Below are positions 25,401 to 37,520 of a stretch of DNA of 64,000 bases, piece after piece. The notes below the pieces were generated by a model that was given only the letters and a program-made list of their open reading frames with translations, did no database searches and was not told the origin of the DNA. Each line of letters begins with the position of its first letter. Position 1 is the first letter of the stretch. Origin of the DNA: Talinum fruticosum (lineage: Eukaryota; Streptophyta; Magnoliopsida; Caryophyllales; Talinaceae); assembly GCA_021018815.1 (NCBI GenBank), contig JAITYX010000059.1, forward strand, positions 2,976,001-3,040,000, read 5' to 3'. The position numbers and the translations under genes were made by a program.

Positions 25401-28400
25401 ACCATCCAAATCCACACCTTACGAACTACGAAGTTATCACTTATGAGGACTGAGCAGCAAAAGAATATTTAGTAAGCCTCCAAATATTCTTTTGTGCTCC
25501 CATTTTCACAAATTTTGATGTTATCATGGAGGCAGAACGGGCAGTAAGACTGGTTCATGATGAGTCTATGTCTATCAGCTATAGCCAAATATCAGCGTGA
25601 CAGATACATTCAGGGTTAAGCAATCCACAACACATCGGGAGTACACTTCAGACGTAAAGCATAACTTCATGACAGCATATCAATCCGCCAGCTAAGAATA
25701 TCATAAGGCGAGCATCTAATCTTGTACACACCCTGCAATTATTTGTCATGCCAAACAATCAATATGTTATGCTGGAACATGTATAATAGTTGTTCAGGAG
25801 ATAAACAATTCATGAAGACGAAAAGGTTTATCAGTACTAATATGGCATATACCAACAGCATAGTTCGAGATTCATCACGAACCAGAAACAGCTTTTAAGA
25901 GTTCTCCATCACGCAACATGTAAAAGGATATAACAGAAAACACATTCACGCTATAGGAATCAAGCCAGTAACAGAGGGTTTCTGAAATCCACCCCTCCAA
26001 CAAAATAAATATGTTCCACACTGAGAGATAGAGGGGCATAAACAATGCCTGACAATGGGAAAATTAACTTACCCTTCATTGACCAAGGTTACTGCCAAAT
26101 TCACCATAAGCGTCTGTGAAAGACCTAACTTATCAAGGATGGATGTCAGAGGATCATATGGATGCTGTACAGTGAGCTCAAAGTTTAGGGTAGTCAATAT
26201 CAACTGCTCAGCTTCAGTAATCCGCTCCCGGTATTGCTCAAACCAGTCCTGCATGGAACCACATGTTCATTGAATACCACAATGAAAAAGAAGAGCAGCA
26301 GATATAGTTGCAAAATACTAATGGATATTTGCATGCTGTAGTCCCAAGTTGTACTAAAAGGATATGAATAGAAGAAAACAGGACAGCAATAGAACTGCAA
26401 TGTATAAATAAAATAATATAGAGTGATTACCCAGTTGTACATAAATAAAATCACATACACCTAAACTGCAGACACAACCCACCGACCCCCCCACCCCACC
26501 CCCAACACAAAAAAAAAAAAAACCCCCAAGGTGAGGGGTAAGGTTGTCCATGGATGTGCATACATTTCTTAAGTTCAGGCAAATGCACAATGCTTTCAAG
26601 GTAGCAACTAAAACAGAATGAGAGAAATTTCAGTGACTGAATTCAGGTGAGATACACACTAAAGTAACCTTTCTATGGTGTCATCAAAAACAGGTGCATT
26701 TACACATGTACAATACAACAAGAATAACAACATTCCATGGGGTCATGGAAACAAAATTTAGACTAAAACATGAGCATTATCAATACAAAATTTAGACTAA
26801 AACATGTAATATAATACAACAAGAATTGAAGGAGTTAGTTAGCCTTTAGCAAAATCAGCGTTATCAATGCACATTATATGAAGCAGCAGAAGAGAGAATG
26901 CAGTAGCAACCTTGTTACTAGCATTCTCAGAAGCACAGGAAAAGATACTTACAATGGGAAGCAGGTATGACAAGAAGGTGAGATCCTGTTTGTGGAGAAT
27001 TTCACAAGATGCCTTCACTACATCATTCAAAGGCCGGGCTGTCTCCTCAGATTTTGCAGAAAGGAATAGGGCAGCAGTAGCAATCAACTGCAAGAGACAC
27101 ATATCAGCAAATCTTTTTGCAGCATACATCTATAAACCGACTATGAAACAATAGAGGAAACATAACCCATCCTCAACTGCTATCAAGACTTCATTTGGAT
27201 AATGGCCAAAAGTTTTTGGAAAAACGCAGTTCAAAAATAAAGTGATAAACATCCTAAATCAAAATCCAAGAGTATGAAATGGAGAACCAAGCAAACATGA
27301 AATCTACTTCAAAAAAGCTACTAAAAGCCAACAACAATGGATATTATCGATTTCATGTAGTCCTGTACTAGGAGCTGTTATTGTAAAGTCCTTTGAAGCA
27401 CAGGTATTCCAACTGGTATAGGACAACTAATAGTGCACAGAAAATAGAATGGACTTTAATTTATACCCACTCTGACCATATCAAGTGTAAGGTAATAGCT
27501 CAAGCAAAAAACCTCAATTCTGAAGTGCTATTTTTCTGTCAGCTTAGATCACATGCTCAAAGTCACAAACTCACAGCCTACCACTTATAAACTCAGCTAA
27601 GATTATCAGCACCTACAAGAACCTAATATAATGGTACGCACCTAAAAAGAACTACCAAAACGGAAAAGGAAAAGGTGTACCACCAAGGAGGGTGGGGATA
27701 CTCACAAATCTATCATGAGAGGCATGTGAGCGCCGAAGAAAAAACGATGGCATAAAACCATGGCAGTACCAATTGTTGTTTGAGGCCTGCAACATCCATA
27801 AAGAAAGTAAAATAGTCAGATGATACAACATACTGTAAATACCCTCCTCCCAAAAAAAAAAAAAAAAAAAAAGGCAGCACCAAAATGCTTTACTAGGCTA
27901 AATCAGTGCAAGTCTTATTTACATTTGAGTTGACAAGGCAATAAAACTATTGATTGATCAAGCTGGCAGTAAAGCAAGTAAAACTTACAAATCTAGTCTC
28001 ATCCCGAGTTGTTGGATGAAAGCACAATAAGAGTATCTCAATCGTGTCTCATGTAATGCATCAATGCCATCCTTTCTTGATGGGGAGCACATCTCAATCT
28101 CGGCCCTTGACATAAGAGCAGCTTCATCATCATTTTCCAGATCAGCCCGGTCACGTTTACCCATGGTATAACTATGAGCACTTGTACTAGGTGCTGTGCT
28201 GGCAGAAACTGAAACGCTAGTGGTCGAGGGGTTTGATTGGGCATGGTCATATTCATTAGGACGCCAATAGTATCCTACGTCACTCCCCCATGAATTCTCA
28301 GAAAACTTCCTCCGTTTGAAAGACGGTGACCCATGTGGTTTAGAGTAACTTCCATAGTGGGCACGTTCTCTGCAGTTTCGGGAGCCATTATAATGATAAT

Positions 28401-28571
28401 CATGGGTTTTCATGTTATCAAACATCCCATTACCGTACTGGTTATATCTGCTGTAGTTATAGTAGTCATTTTGCTGGTAATAGTAGCTGTTATCATAGTT
28501 GCTGGGCAAGGATGCCCAACGGTATTCATATGCTGTCCCCCTTGAGGTTGATACCTCCGTCCAAAAGACAT
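19431..28571 (-). CDS. CYCT1: Cyclin T1-like (P-TEFb cyclin), with two homopolymer frame breaks
   Basis: Coding exons in minus order: 28580-27989 (ATG at 28571), 27786-27706, 27087-26953, 26248-26073, 20141-19996, 19468-19431 (stop TAG). With one base restored at each of two breaks it would be about 386 residues. A Tyr/Asn-rich N-terminal part is followed by SPSRKDGI, then a double cyclin fold: [31 protein letters not shown] (Lys and Glu typical for CDK contact), [30 protein letters not shown], and the usual end [10 protein letters not shown]. Cyclin T binds CDK9/CDKC kinases to phosphorylate RNA polymerase II in the nucleus. Breaks: five G's (28541-28537) where frame needs six, and six T's (27744-27739) where it needs seven. 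All splice sites and later phases fit the repaired frame, so sequencing error is likelier than a dead gene, though a pseudogene is possible. The intron at 20142-26072 is 5.9 kb. Confidence 0.88.
21749..22710. repeat. Tandem direct repeat of about 480 bp in the cyclin T intron
   Basis: Two copies, about 21749-22230 and 22231-22710, roughly 95 percent alike by eye. Each opens with a T-run, then TATCCACTGG-CCCCATCTTCAGGATG, and ends in an imperfect inverted repeat of about 50-base arms (copy 1: about 22076-22211) whose outer ends read TACTATGAG and CTCATAGTA. Copy junctions lie at the CCAAGTTTT word. No coding potential is seen. Confidence 0.85.
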
Positions 28572-29240
28572 GATTCGCACCTGATCATCAAAGGCAAATC
28601 AATAAAATAAATCCTATAACCCACATAAATCAAATCCTAATATGCGACTCACAGGGAACTGAGTGGTCCAGCCACCAAAAAAAAAAATTCCTTTTCAAAC
28701 CAACAGTTCCATACAAGGACAGAGAATCAACGCAAACAGTCACTGGAACATATAAGATTCTAACTTTAACAAACAAGCAGCAACGATACTTATTCATCTG
28801 CTTATTGATATCTATTTTTCCGAATTTAAGCATGATAATTACGAGGAAAAGAAGACTGAAATTACCGCTGGCCGAAATCCGAGAAATCTTGAATTCTTCC
28901 GTATGGTCGAAAATTTTCATAATTTAAGATTTAAAATTAACAAGACGGTTTAATCTATGGCTAGATGTGATCATGTGTTAGATCGGTAGTTAAAAAAATT
29001 TCACCTAATCTGATTAACTAAACGAAGGGGATAAATAAGCTAAAAACTTTTCCTTTATTCCGATCCAATCGAAGAGAGCTAAAGTTCAAGTAAGAAAGAT
29101 TAGATATACACCGATTTTGATTTATATCTCTTTCTTGATCCAAAGAACACGAGTGAATCTCCATTAAACCACAAATTCAATAATTAAAAAAAAAAGGCAG
29201 CAAAAGATATATAAAAATTTATAAAATCAGAAGAAATTAC

Positions 29241-29405
29241 CTTGAGAGAGGCAGAGAGATCCGAAGGAATTTTGCAGAAAATTTTGAGCGAAGTGAGAGA
29301 TTGAGGCTAACGCAAGAAAAGCTTGAATTTCTAGGAACGGTTAGTACGCGAAGGGAAGATTCGGCAACAAGGCGAGGTCAGATTGTCAGACAGATAAAGA
29401 GAGAT

Positions 29406-29440
<35 letters not shown>
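29241..29440 (-). other. 5' untranslated exon of cyclin T
   Basis: The acceptor at 28581-28582 lies just before the ATG exon, and a good donor (CTCAAG then GTAATT) at 29241 upstream defines a 660-base leader intron (29240-28581). The upstream end is not known. A (GA)n tract sits at about 29400-29438 (CT on the sense strand), and a TGGGCC word (reverse of GGCCCA, near 29514) typical of housekeeping promoters lies beyond it. Confidence 0.55.
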
Positions 29441-29441
<1 letters not shown>

Positions 29442-29444
29442 TGC

Positions 29445-31305
29445 TGTTGAAGAAAGCCGCATAGCCTACGGACGATTTACGGGCTTCAAGAGAACATGGG
29501 TTGTAGCACATGCGGCCCAGTATCTCGCATCATTTGGGTTTATACTGTATAACGCACAAAATCTTCTAATGTTGTTCAGAGTCCATGCTCACCTAAACCT
29601 AACAAAAGTGACTAAAATCGAATTGTTTGAATCTATATCTGACCCCACGTTTGAAACAATGAATATGGAGTAGACTCAAAATATGAACTGAACAAACCCG
29701 TATCCGACTTGACTTTCGAAACAACTAACCAAAAATAAACTCAAATTCGAAATGACTTGAAACCGATCTAAACCTAACTCAAATATTTTTCATCAAATTT
29801 ATTAATCTTTGTAAGATAAATTTAAATATTAAATGACTGAAACTCAACTTGAATTTGAGGCTAAAAGTTAAAAATACACCGAATCTTATAGATACCAAAA
29901 TAACTTGACTCTAAACTTCAATGAATGATCTATTAGGCTCCTCTTTATTACCCGTAATCTATATGGCTAATTTATCATTGATTTACATCGCTCTTTGTGT
30001 TCTCCTTAGGCTCCTATTTATTACCCTTAATATAGAAGCACATTTTTCAATGTACAACTATACACAAATAAGAAAGTTTTTAAAAAATGGGGAAAACAAT
30101 ACACAAAGTTGTACACGATAATAATATGGCATGGCATGGCATGGCCTGTTCTATGAGTCAGGAACTCATGATGTTTGTGATTCTTAGTAGACGTGTACCC
30201 GGGCTAGGTTGCTTAAGGTTGGGTCAAGACTCAAGAGGGTAAGCCCCACTCATCTTGCAACCCAATCTTAATGCCGGCATCTTGTTGGGCCATATGGTGG
30301 GTTCACGTGGGTTAATGAACTTATGGGTGTTTTTTTAAGCAAAATGTGTGGCATGTGCTTCATGCCCCTCAACTCAACCATTACTCTCGTCGTTTCATAC
30401 TTATATACTATGTAAAACAAGCTTTAAAATCTAAAAATATCACTTATTTTGTATGAGCATACGTTACTTTTACATATCTAAGAGTCTGATATAATGCACA
30501 TGAATTGTAATGCAATTGGTCAACAAAAACCTCCTTTTGCTTGATTCGCGCATGTAAACCTCAATTTGTTTCTCTATTGCTCAGTACATTTGTGTTTCAA
30601 TTATTTGCCTAATATAAGGTCCTCCTCCATACAATAGTACTAGTAACAAAATAGGTATCAATAGTATTACACTTTATTTATATCATTTGATTAATTAACA
30701 TAGGCAACATACCAAAACTTGTCCCATACGTACAATTAAAAAAATAGGACAAAAATATAGATTGATTTATTGAATTATTCTTTATATATTTTAGAGATGA
30801 GACCTATTTATTTTTGTCAGGTTATTTGTACATTCAATGCACTTAAGTTATATTCTATATTCTATTTTAAATAAGATAATTTTCTTACAAAAACAAGAGT
30901 GAAAATATAAAATTTGTCGAGAACATGAAACTCCCTTTGTAAGGTGCATCAAAGCCCATCACCTTTTGTCACCCAAACAAAAAGTCCATCAACTTTATGA
31001 ATCAAATCCATAAAAAAAGTAAGATTTCATGAATTGTAGTAGCCTTTCTTTCAACTCTTTGATGATATGGTTTTGTTAGAGGATCCATACCATATTTTAA
31101 TTTTTGTGAAGTATTTAAAAATATTGATTTAAGAAGAGGAGGGTTGGGTATAGAGGGCGCGTGGAGAGGACTCCACAAAACTCTGACTTAACGAACCGCA
31201 AAAAGAGGATCCATCCACTCTCTCTCCACCCCTCTTCTTGTTCTCCTTCCTCCGCTATACTACAAACAAACCAATCCTCCCTCCTCTTTCTTCTTCATTT
31301 TTCTC
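29445..31305. other. Divergent promoter region of cyclin T and BKI1
   Basis: About 1.9 kb between the two gene starts, with no coding sequence recognised. An ATGGC pentamer array (four units) lies at 30126-30145. The last 150 bases are CT-rich leader of BKI1. Confidence 0.55.
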
Positions 31306-31309
31306 TCAC

Positions 31310-31394
31310 ATGACATGAATCAGTAGCTTCACTCCTTCCTCCTCCCATAATGTAACCCTTCTCTCTCTCTCTAAAAATGATTACGATGAGCTGA
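31310..31394 (+). promoter_or_regulatory. Cluster of minimal upstream open reading frames before BKI1
   Basis: Five ATGs lie 53-131 bases before the main start, each in a tiny frame: M-T-stop (31310), M-N-Q-stop (31315), M-stop (31350), M-I-T-M-S-stop (31377), with an inner ATG at 31386. None overlaps the main frame. They count only if transcription starts upstream of 31310, which the CT-rich leader from about 31210 suggests but does not prove. Confidence 0.5.
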
Positions 31395-31440
31395 TCCGAA
31401 ACCTGAAAAATCAAAAAACACCCAATCAATATATCCAATA

Positions 31441-32451
31441 ATGGGCAAGAAAATTCCTAGGAATCGATCAAAAACCCTCCCATCATCTCCAACCCACTCA
31501 TTCTCCTCTTCATCCTCCTCCGATTTCGAGTTCCGGATCTCTCTCTCTCCGCGGAAGTCGTCCGCTGCGCTTTGTCCTGCCGATGAGTTGTTCTACAAGG
31601 GGCAGCTCCTGCCCCTCCATCTCTCTCCTCGCATCTCCATGGTCCGCACTCTCCTCTTAGCCTCCTCCTCCACCTCCTCCTCCGCCACCGACGCCACCGC
31701 CTCCCGCGACTCCTCCTCCTCCACCGACTCCACCACCTCCTCCGCCTTCGCCGCCGACCTCTCCCTCCTCGCCGCCGGCGACCCTTGCTGCGACTCCTCC
31801 CGCCCTAGCTCCGTCACCGACGACGACGACCCTCTCCGCCGCCTCACCGCCAAACGCCCTCCCTCCTCCTCTTCCAAGTACTTCTCTCTCTCCAGAATCT
31901 TCAAGAAAGATCCTGCGGCCAAGACCGACGGATCCTCCGTGAAGAAGATGAGCGCGTCGGCTAAGGAGGTCATTCGGAGGTACTTGAAGAAGGTGAAGCC
32001 GCTCTACGAGAAGCTCTCTTCACAGAAGCAGCAGCAACAAGGAAGAACCTCCGGCAGCGGCTGTATTCCGGCTTCTGGAGCGGCGGCGCTGGCCAGTGCT
32101 ACGTCGGATCTGGAGAGGAGAAGAGAGACCACCACCGCCGGCGGCAAGACCGCGACAACGACGACATTCTCCGGGAACCTGAAGTGCGCGAGGATCATCA
32201 AGAGAAGATACGTGGCGAGCTGTCCGTCGTCGATGAGGTCGTCGCCGAGCCACTCCGGGGTGCTGAACCGGGCCGGGTTGCCAGTGGGGCGATACGGATC
32301 AGGGTCGTCGGAGACGTCGACAATGGAGGAGCTCCAGAACGCCATTCAAGGGGCCATAGCTCACTGCAAGAACTCCATGCTTCAACAGAACACTTCCAGC
32401 TTCAACAACAACAACAACAATAACAAAGGCAAGGCTATTGAGATAGTATGA
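31441..32451 (+). CDS. BKI1: BRI1 kinase inhibitor 1 (BKI1)-like membrane-associated regulator
   Basis: Single-exon gene of 336 residues; Arabidopsis BKI1 is about the same length and also intronless. In BKI1 the protein sits at the plasma membrane, blocks the brassinosteroid receptor BRI1 from binding BAK1, and is released when phosphorylated. Visible: ADELFYKGQLLPL (47-59), a Ser/Thr/Ala-rich low-complexity stretch (about 74-145), SKYFSLSRIFKKD (145-157), and the MAKR-family block SAKEVIRRYLKKVKPLY (173-189) with basic residues suited to membrane binding and candidate tyrosines. Near the C-terminus is MEELQNAIQGAIAHCKNS (295-312), which matches the short BRI1-docking segment of BKI1. A poly-Asn run (322-328) follows. 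The start is the first long-frame ATG. A MAKR paralogue is the alternative, but the C-terminal segment favours BKI1. Confidence 0.87.
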   Translation: MGKKIPRNRSKTLPSSPTHSFSSSSSSDFEFRISLSPRKSSAALCPADELFYKGQLLPLHLSPRISMVRTLLLASSSTSSSATDATASRDSSSSTDSTTSSAFAADLSLLAAGDPCCDSSRPSSVTDDDDPLRRLTAKRPPSSSSKYFSLSRIFKKDPAAKTDGSSVKKMSASAKEVIRRYLKKVKPLYEKLSSQKQQQQGRTSGSGCIPASGAAALASATSDLERRRETTTAGGKTATTTTFSGNLKCARIIKRRYVASCPSSMRSSPSHSGVLNRAGLPVGRYGSGSSETSTMEELQNAIQGAIAHCKNSMLQQNTSSFNNNNNNNKGKAIEIV

Positions 32452-32903
32452 CGAGAGCATGATGTCGAAATATAATTCGTAAGTTAGTTTTAAAATTCTA
32501 GGAAATTTAATAATTTTAATTTAACTTTATTTTTGTTTGTTTGTTTTGGTGCACTACTGTAGTTGATTTGAAAATTTAGAAAAAAATAAAATAAAATGAT
32601 GGAAAAAAAAAAAAAAAAGAAAGGGATGAGATTGAGACGATGATGATCATGACGAAATTGAGGAAGCAAAAAGACATGCATGTGAGCTCTGAAAGTTGGT
32701 GTTTGTTTAGCAGTAGTTGGGACCTCGAATTTTAATTTCTAATATTTTGGGGGTTTTTGTATTTTAAAAAATGGCCGAAACCCATCCCTGGATTTTGGAA
32801 TTTACTACTTAACGTACTGCTCTAGTCCTCTCACTCACCTATTTGGCTACTTTGCTTGTCTCTTCCTTTAGATTTACCTTCACTTCAATTGGCCTCTGTC
32901 CAT

Positions 32904-33076
32904 TACTTTTTCTATTTCAAAATATTAACTCATTTTTTTCTATTTGTTACTTTGCTTATCTCTTCCTTTAAATTTATCAATATTATTCTTATTAATTTTT
33001 TTATTGATTTTTCTTCATTTTTTAAAAAATTTTAGCACAGCAAAAATTATATCGTAAATTTTAAAACAGATGGAGT
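32904..33076. mobile_element. MITE-like element (Stowaway-type ends)
   Basis: Left end reads TACTTTTTCTATTTCAAAATA and right end TTTTAAAACAGATGGAGTA, i.e. degenerate inverted ends of the CTCC-TTTCAAAATA type flanked by TA. AT-rich interior, no coding. Confidence 0.5.
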
Positions 33077-34910
33077 ACAATTCATACTTTCCTCACATTT
33101 ATCATCCTTTATTACTAATTGCTATTTTTAATCCTAAAATTTGAATTTTTAGCTTATAGACTTGTATTTTGGATAGATAAAATCATAAAAGAGTAAATTT
33201 ATTTTTAAATGATCTTTTTAGTTTTCTCCTTAAATTATTTACAAAATCTGTTATTTTTCACTTTAATTAACATTATCTGTGTCCATACTTCTGAAATATA
33301 CAACTTTTCTTAATTAAGATTTACAAGTCTAAAACTTTGAGCTACTTAAAGTTGATATTATCAAATTAATATTATTTGCAATATCTTAGTAATTTTTGAA
33401 CAAAACTAATTAAGCACATTTTTTTTGTGGAAAAAGGGACTAATGTCTATGCTCACCTCAAATTAGGAGTTGTGATATTAGAAAAGAGAGGTTATAAAAC
33501 TCCATAAAAAGATTAGACTAACTCAATCTCAAAATTTGAAGAACTTTTTTATAAAAAAATAAAATAAAATATTACTTGGAGACCATTTCTTCTGCTTGAA
33601 GAAAGTAAAATGACTTTTGCATCCTTGCAGTCAAAACAGTCGTAGTACTTGTGAAATATGCTTTGGGCCCACCTAAAAATATCGTACTATCTTCTCATGG
33701 ATTATGTAAATATAAAAAATTCAAGAAATTTGACTGCATTTGCACCAAGATGATTTAAATATATTCTCTCCCCTCTTTTGTTGTTTTTATGTTCAAAATC
33801 AATAAAAGGAATTTATAATTAAAATGATGGCAAATAAAAGTTGGTCTAAAAACGAGAGTTTATATAAATAATTAAAATGTTATAATGAAGTATTTGATAG
33901 TGACTAGTTTGACCCGATAAAAAGATACTAAGTTGAGTTGAATTGAATTTGAACTAATATATCAGTCTAATTGACTCGTGAGTAATCCATACAATAATTA
34001 GCTAACTATTATGTATAGCTATCAATCAATTAGTTCATATGCTAAGATTTAAAACGACAATATATACAATAATGTTAGAACCGGACCACTTATAATACAA
34101 GTGACACTTGTGCTGACACAAACATAACAGTTAAGCTCAGAAAGAGAAGAGGTAGTCCCACCCACTAAGGATTGATGACACTAAACACCAATCCCTTAAT
34201 TAACAATGACCAACTCCTGTGGGGAGTACTGAAGAGGGCAACTCATAGGGTTGGGATTGAGATTTGATGGAAGGCAAAAGTGGCCTACTACTTTTTTTTT
34301 GTAAATTCTCAAATGTTTTTGAGAGTATATGCTTTCGAGAGAGATTAAACTCATAAAACCCTCTATTGTCTCATTCATTCAATTATGTATTGATATTTGG
34401 CGAGCAACAAATATTTTTAGATACATATAAGATATTCTTTTTTTTTTTTTAGCTTTGATTACCACATAATAAAACCAACTCTAATTACTGTTGAGATCAT
34501 GTGATAGTTGCTTTTAATTATGGATTTGGGTTAATTTACCCTTTATCTATTTTTATTTTATTTTATTAGAAAAAGGCAATAGATGTATTATGAATTAATT
34601 GTAATTGGAGTTAAGAACAATAATGTGATAAGGAGAATGCAATTAATGAGAATGAGTAAATGACTGAAATCTCTAAGTAAGGATGCATGTGGATGAGCAA
34701 CTCACATCATTAAGAGAGTATTTAATGCTGGTCAAATTAGCTGCCACCTTCCTTCAGGAAGACTTCCAAAGTTAGAAATAATAATTATTATTAATACTTT
34801 CAGTAGTAGTATTTATCTTGGTGAATTTCTCTAGAATTTTGACTTTGCTTACCTATGAAAATGACATGTTAATGACATATATATTAATTTTAGGTAAATT
34901 TTTTCTCCCT

Positions 34911-35175
34911 CCTTTTTATAATATATGTTATGTTAATTTTTTTCGTTTTACAATGATTCGTCACTTTACAATTATAATTACACATTAGTGACTAATTTAT
35001 CAATTTTATCCTTATTAATTTTTTTTCTCTACTTTTTATCATCGACGATCTTCATTTCCAATGAAACCTTAGGGTAATTTGGTCTTCAATATAAATTTTG
35101 TCATGAACTTTATATTTCTTTTATATTCCCACACAATCCAAAAACAACAAGTATTGTAAAATAAAAGGAATAGTA
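34911..35175. mobile_element. MITE-like element
   Basis: Starts CTCCCTCCTTTTTATAATATA and ends TATTGTAAAATAAAAGGAATAGTA, inverted and imperfect. The interior carries the AATTTTATCCTTATTAAT word shared with the other MITE-like copies in this window. Confidence 0.5.
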
Positions 35176-35336
35176 AATTAAAACTAAAAGCTCATTTAAA
35201 TTGATGTTTTATTTTATTTTTTATAAAGTATGTAATCTAAAGGCCAACTGATCTCGTTGTTATTTTATAATTTGATAATAAAATGTTGTATATTGTATTA
35301 GATCTTCTGCCACTACTGGCTTAAGAAGTGATCCTT

Positions 35337-35339
<3 letters not shown>

Positions 35340-35400
<61 letters not shown>
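35340..35400. repeat. (TA)n microsatellite
   Basis: About 30 perfect TA units, self-complementary and likely length-variable. Confidence 0.97.
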
Positions 35401-35403
<3 letters not shown>

Positions 35404-36097
35404 TTTTGGTATTAGACAAAGGTTGCAATTATAGATTTAGAATTAGAAGCAGTCATTAGATGGTAATCATGACATTAATTATAGGGGAGGAAGTATCCCT
35501 GAAGCTCTCGCATGATGTATGGTTGGAATCTTGAACCATTGGGTATTTCAAAGAAATGAAAGAAAACAAAAACTATATTCACACATATCCGTACGCAACC
35601 TAATATACAAATTTATCTATGCCATCTCATTCCTTTTTTTCAAAAAAAATAACTATGCCATCTCATACTATATATTCCTAATATTTTGTCAAATACATAT
35701 ATTATATATTTCGGTTTTCACATTAGAGACGAAGGTAGGAATTTAAAATAAGAGTGTCCAACGTCTTTTGGATCAAATTTAAGGATGTCCAATTATCTAT
35801 AATTTGAAATTTTTGCTTCAAAAATAAACTATACCCTTGGCCTTAAAGTGACTCCGTCACTCCTTCACATTAAATAACATGACATAATTTTAAAAAAAAA
35901 TTAATATTTTTTAATAGAGAGATCATAAAAATAGAGGGTGAGTTTTTTAAAAAATTAAAATAAAATATCATATAGTAACTTGGGTTTATAAACTTTAATA
36001 TAATTTGTAGTATGTTGTGAGGCACTAATATAGCTAATAAATAGCTAGTATTGGTGAGAGTTCATTTTATAATATTATTTCCTTGTAAAAAAAAGTT

Positions 36098-36334
36098 ACT
36101 CCCTCCCTCCCATATTATTTGCTTTTCCTTTTCCTTTTTAGATGTTCCAAATTATTTGTTTGGTTTATATTTATATTTATAAAATTTAGCCTTCTTTCTT
36201 TAAATACCTTTATGATATCAGTAATTAATGATATGATATAATTAGGATATAATGGATAATTCATATCTTGTTGAATGATTTTCTTAAAATTCGTATTTTG
36301 TCAAATCATGCGGGTAAATTGAGATAGAGGGAGT
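36098..36334. mobile_element. MITE-like element
   Basis: Inverted ends TACTCCCTCCCTCCCATATTA and AATTGAGATAGAGGGAGTA, with TA at both edges. About 237 bp, non-coding. Confidence 0.6.
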
Positions 36335-37443
36335 ATTATTTTTGTGTACCTCTTTCATGTAAAAAAATCCTAAGTGTTTTTATCTTTTAAGGCGAGAAGG
36401 AAATTATTAAAAATTATTTTAAAGGGATAAACCTAGCAAATTTGCATCATTGTATACTTAAATCATATCTATGATTTACTTATATGTCCATTTAAACAGG
36501 TAAAATTTAAATGTAAATTTTAAATATTTTGTTGGAGTCGCACAAAGCATATAGTTTCGGGTTAGAAATTTTATTTGAACTTTTATACATTGCTCACCTA
36601 TTTATGCCCGAATTATATAAAATTTGATATATTTGAATTAATTTTTTTTTTAGTTTTTAGTTATACTTATAATAAAGCTTTGCTACGTGCACAAAAATTA
36701 TATTTTGTTGAAGTTGTCTTCCCATAGCAACTTATTTCTAAACAATATGTCTTCACTATGTTTGGTAGGTTAAAAACTTCTTAGAAATTGATTATTAATT
36801 AATTAATTAATTAATTAATTATTTTTAGAATTGGTTTTTCTCATCTAATCTCCCACCAGCTTATTATTTACCCTTGACCTTCGCCCACCTAAACATGGAT
36901 AGGAATCCAACAAGGTACAAGGACAGCTGGTACCTCACCTCCCAACTTCGATGAAATTATTTTTTTATATGATTAACCCATTAAAGTATTTTAAGATTTG
37001 TTCCATCTACATCAATGCTTTCCCCTTCTTTTTTTTTTTTTTTTTTTTTTTTACGATTGATCATCAATTTAATTTTTAAGTCTCCTTCCCATCAAGAAGT
37101 ATATTATGTAATGGCCACTCCCTCCCTTTTATCTTTATTTTTTTATAAAAAGAAAAATTTTATTAATTAAAAATCATACGACATTTAAAAAATTAATTTT
37201 TTAAAAAGAATAAATTTAAAATGTCAAAAAAGATTTATATTCAACAAAATTAATGGTAAATATGCTTCAGTATGGATCTATACTTGCAGATATCAATATG
37301 GCCACAAACTGTGTTCTTTAACTTTAATATGTCTTTTTCGACATCGATGAGACTACTCGTATAACTTCATAAAATATATTTTTGTGTAATATAATAGTAT
37401 ATAACTTGAAGGAGGCATCACTTCTTGAGCGGTAATGAACCTT

Positions 37444-37444
<1 letters not shown>

Positions 37445-37518
<74 letters not shown>
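37445..37518. repeat. (TA)n microsatellite, long
   Basis: About 36 TA units in an unbroken run. Confidence 0.97.

Positions 37519-37520
<2 letters not shown>

Noticed and set aside
28630..28920. Minus-strand frame starting MKIFDHTEEF in the cyclin T leader region
   Set aside because: It could be an extra exon, with a donor-like site at its tenth-to-twentieth codon, but no good acceptor precedes it and cyclin T homologues do not start this way. Treated as leader intron.
31593..32345. Long minus-strand frames opposite BKI1
   Set aside because: They mirror the Ser/Thr-rich, GC-rich coding strand, giving Glu/Arg-rich shadows.
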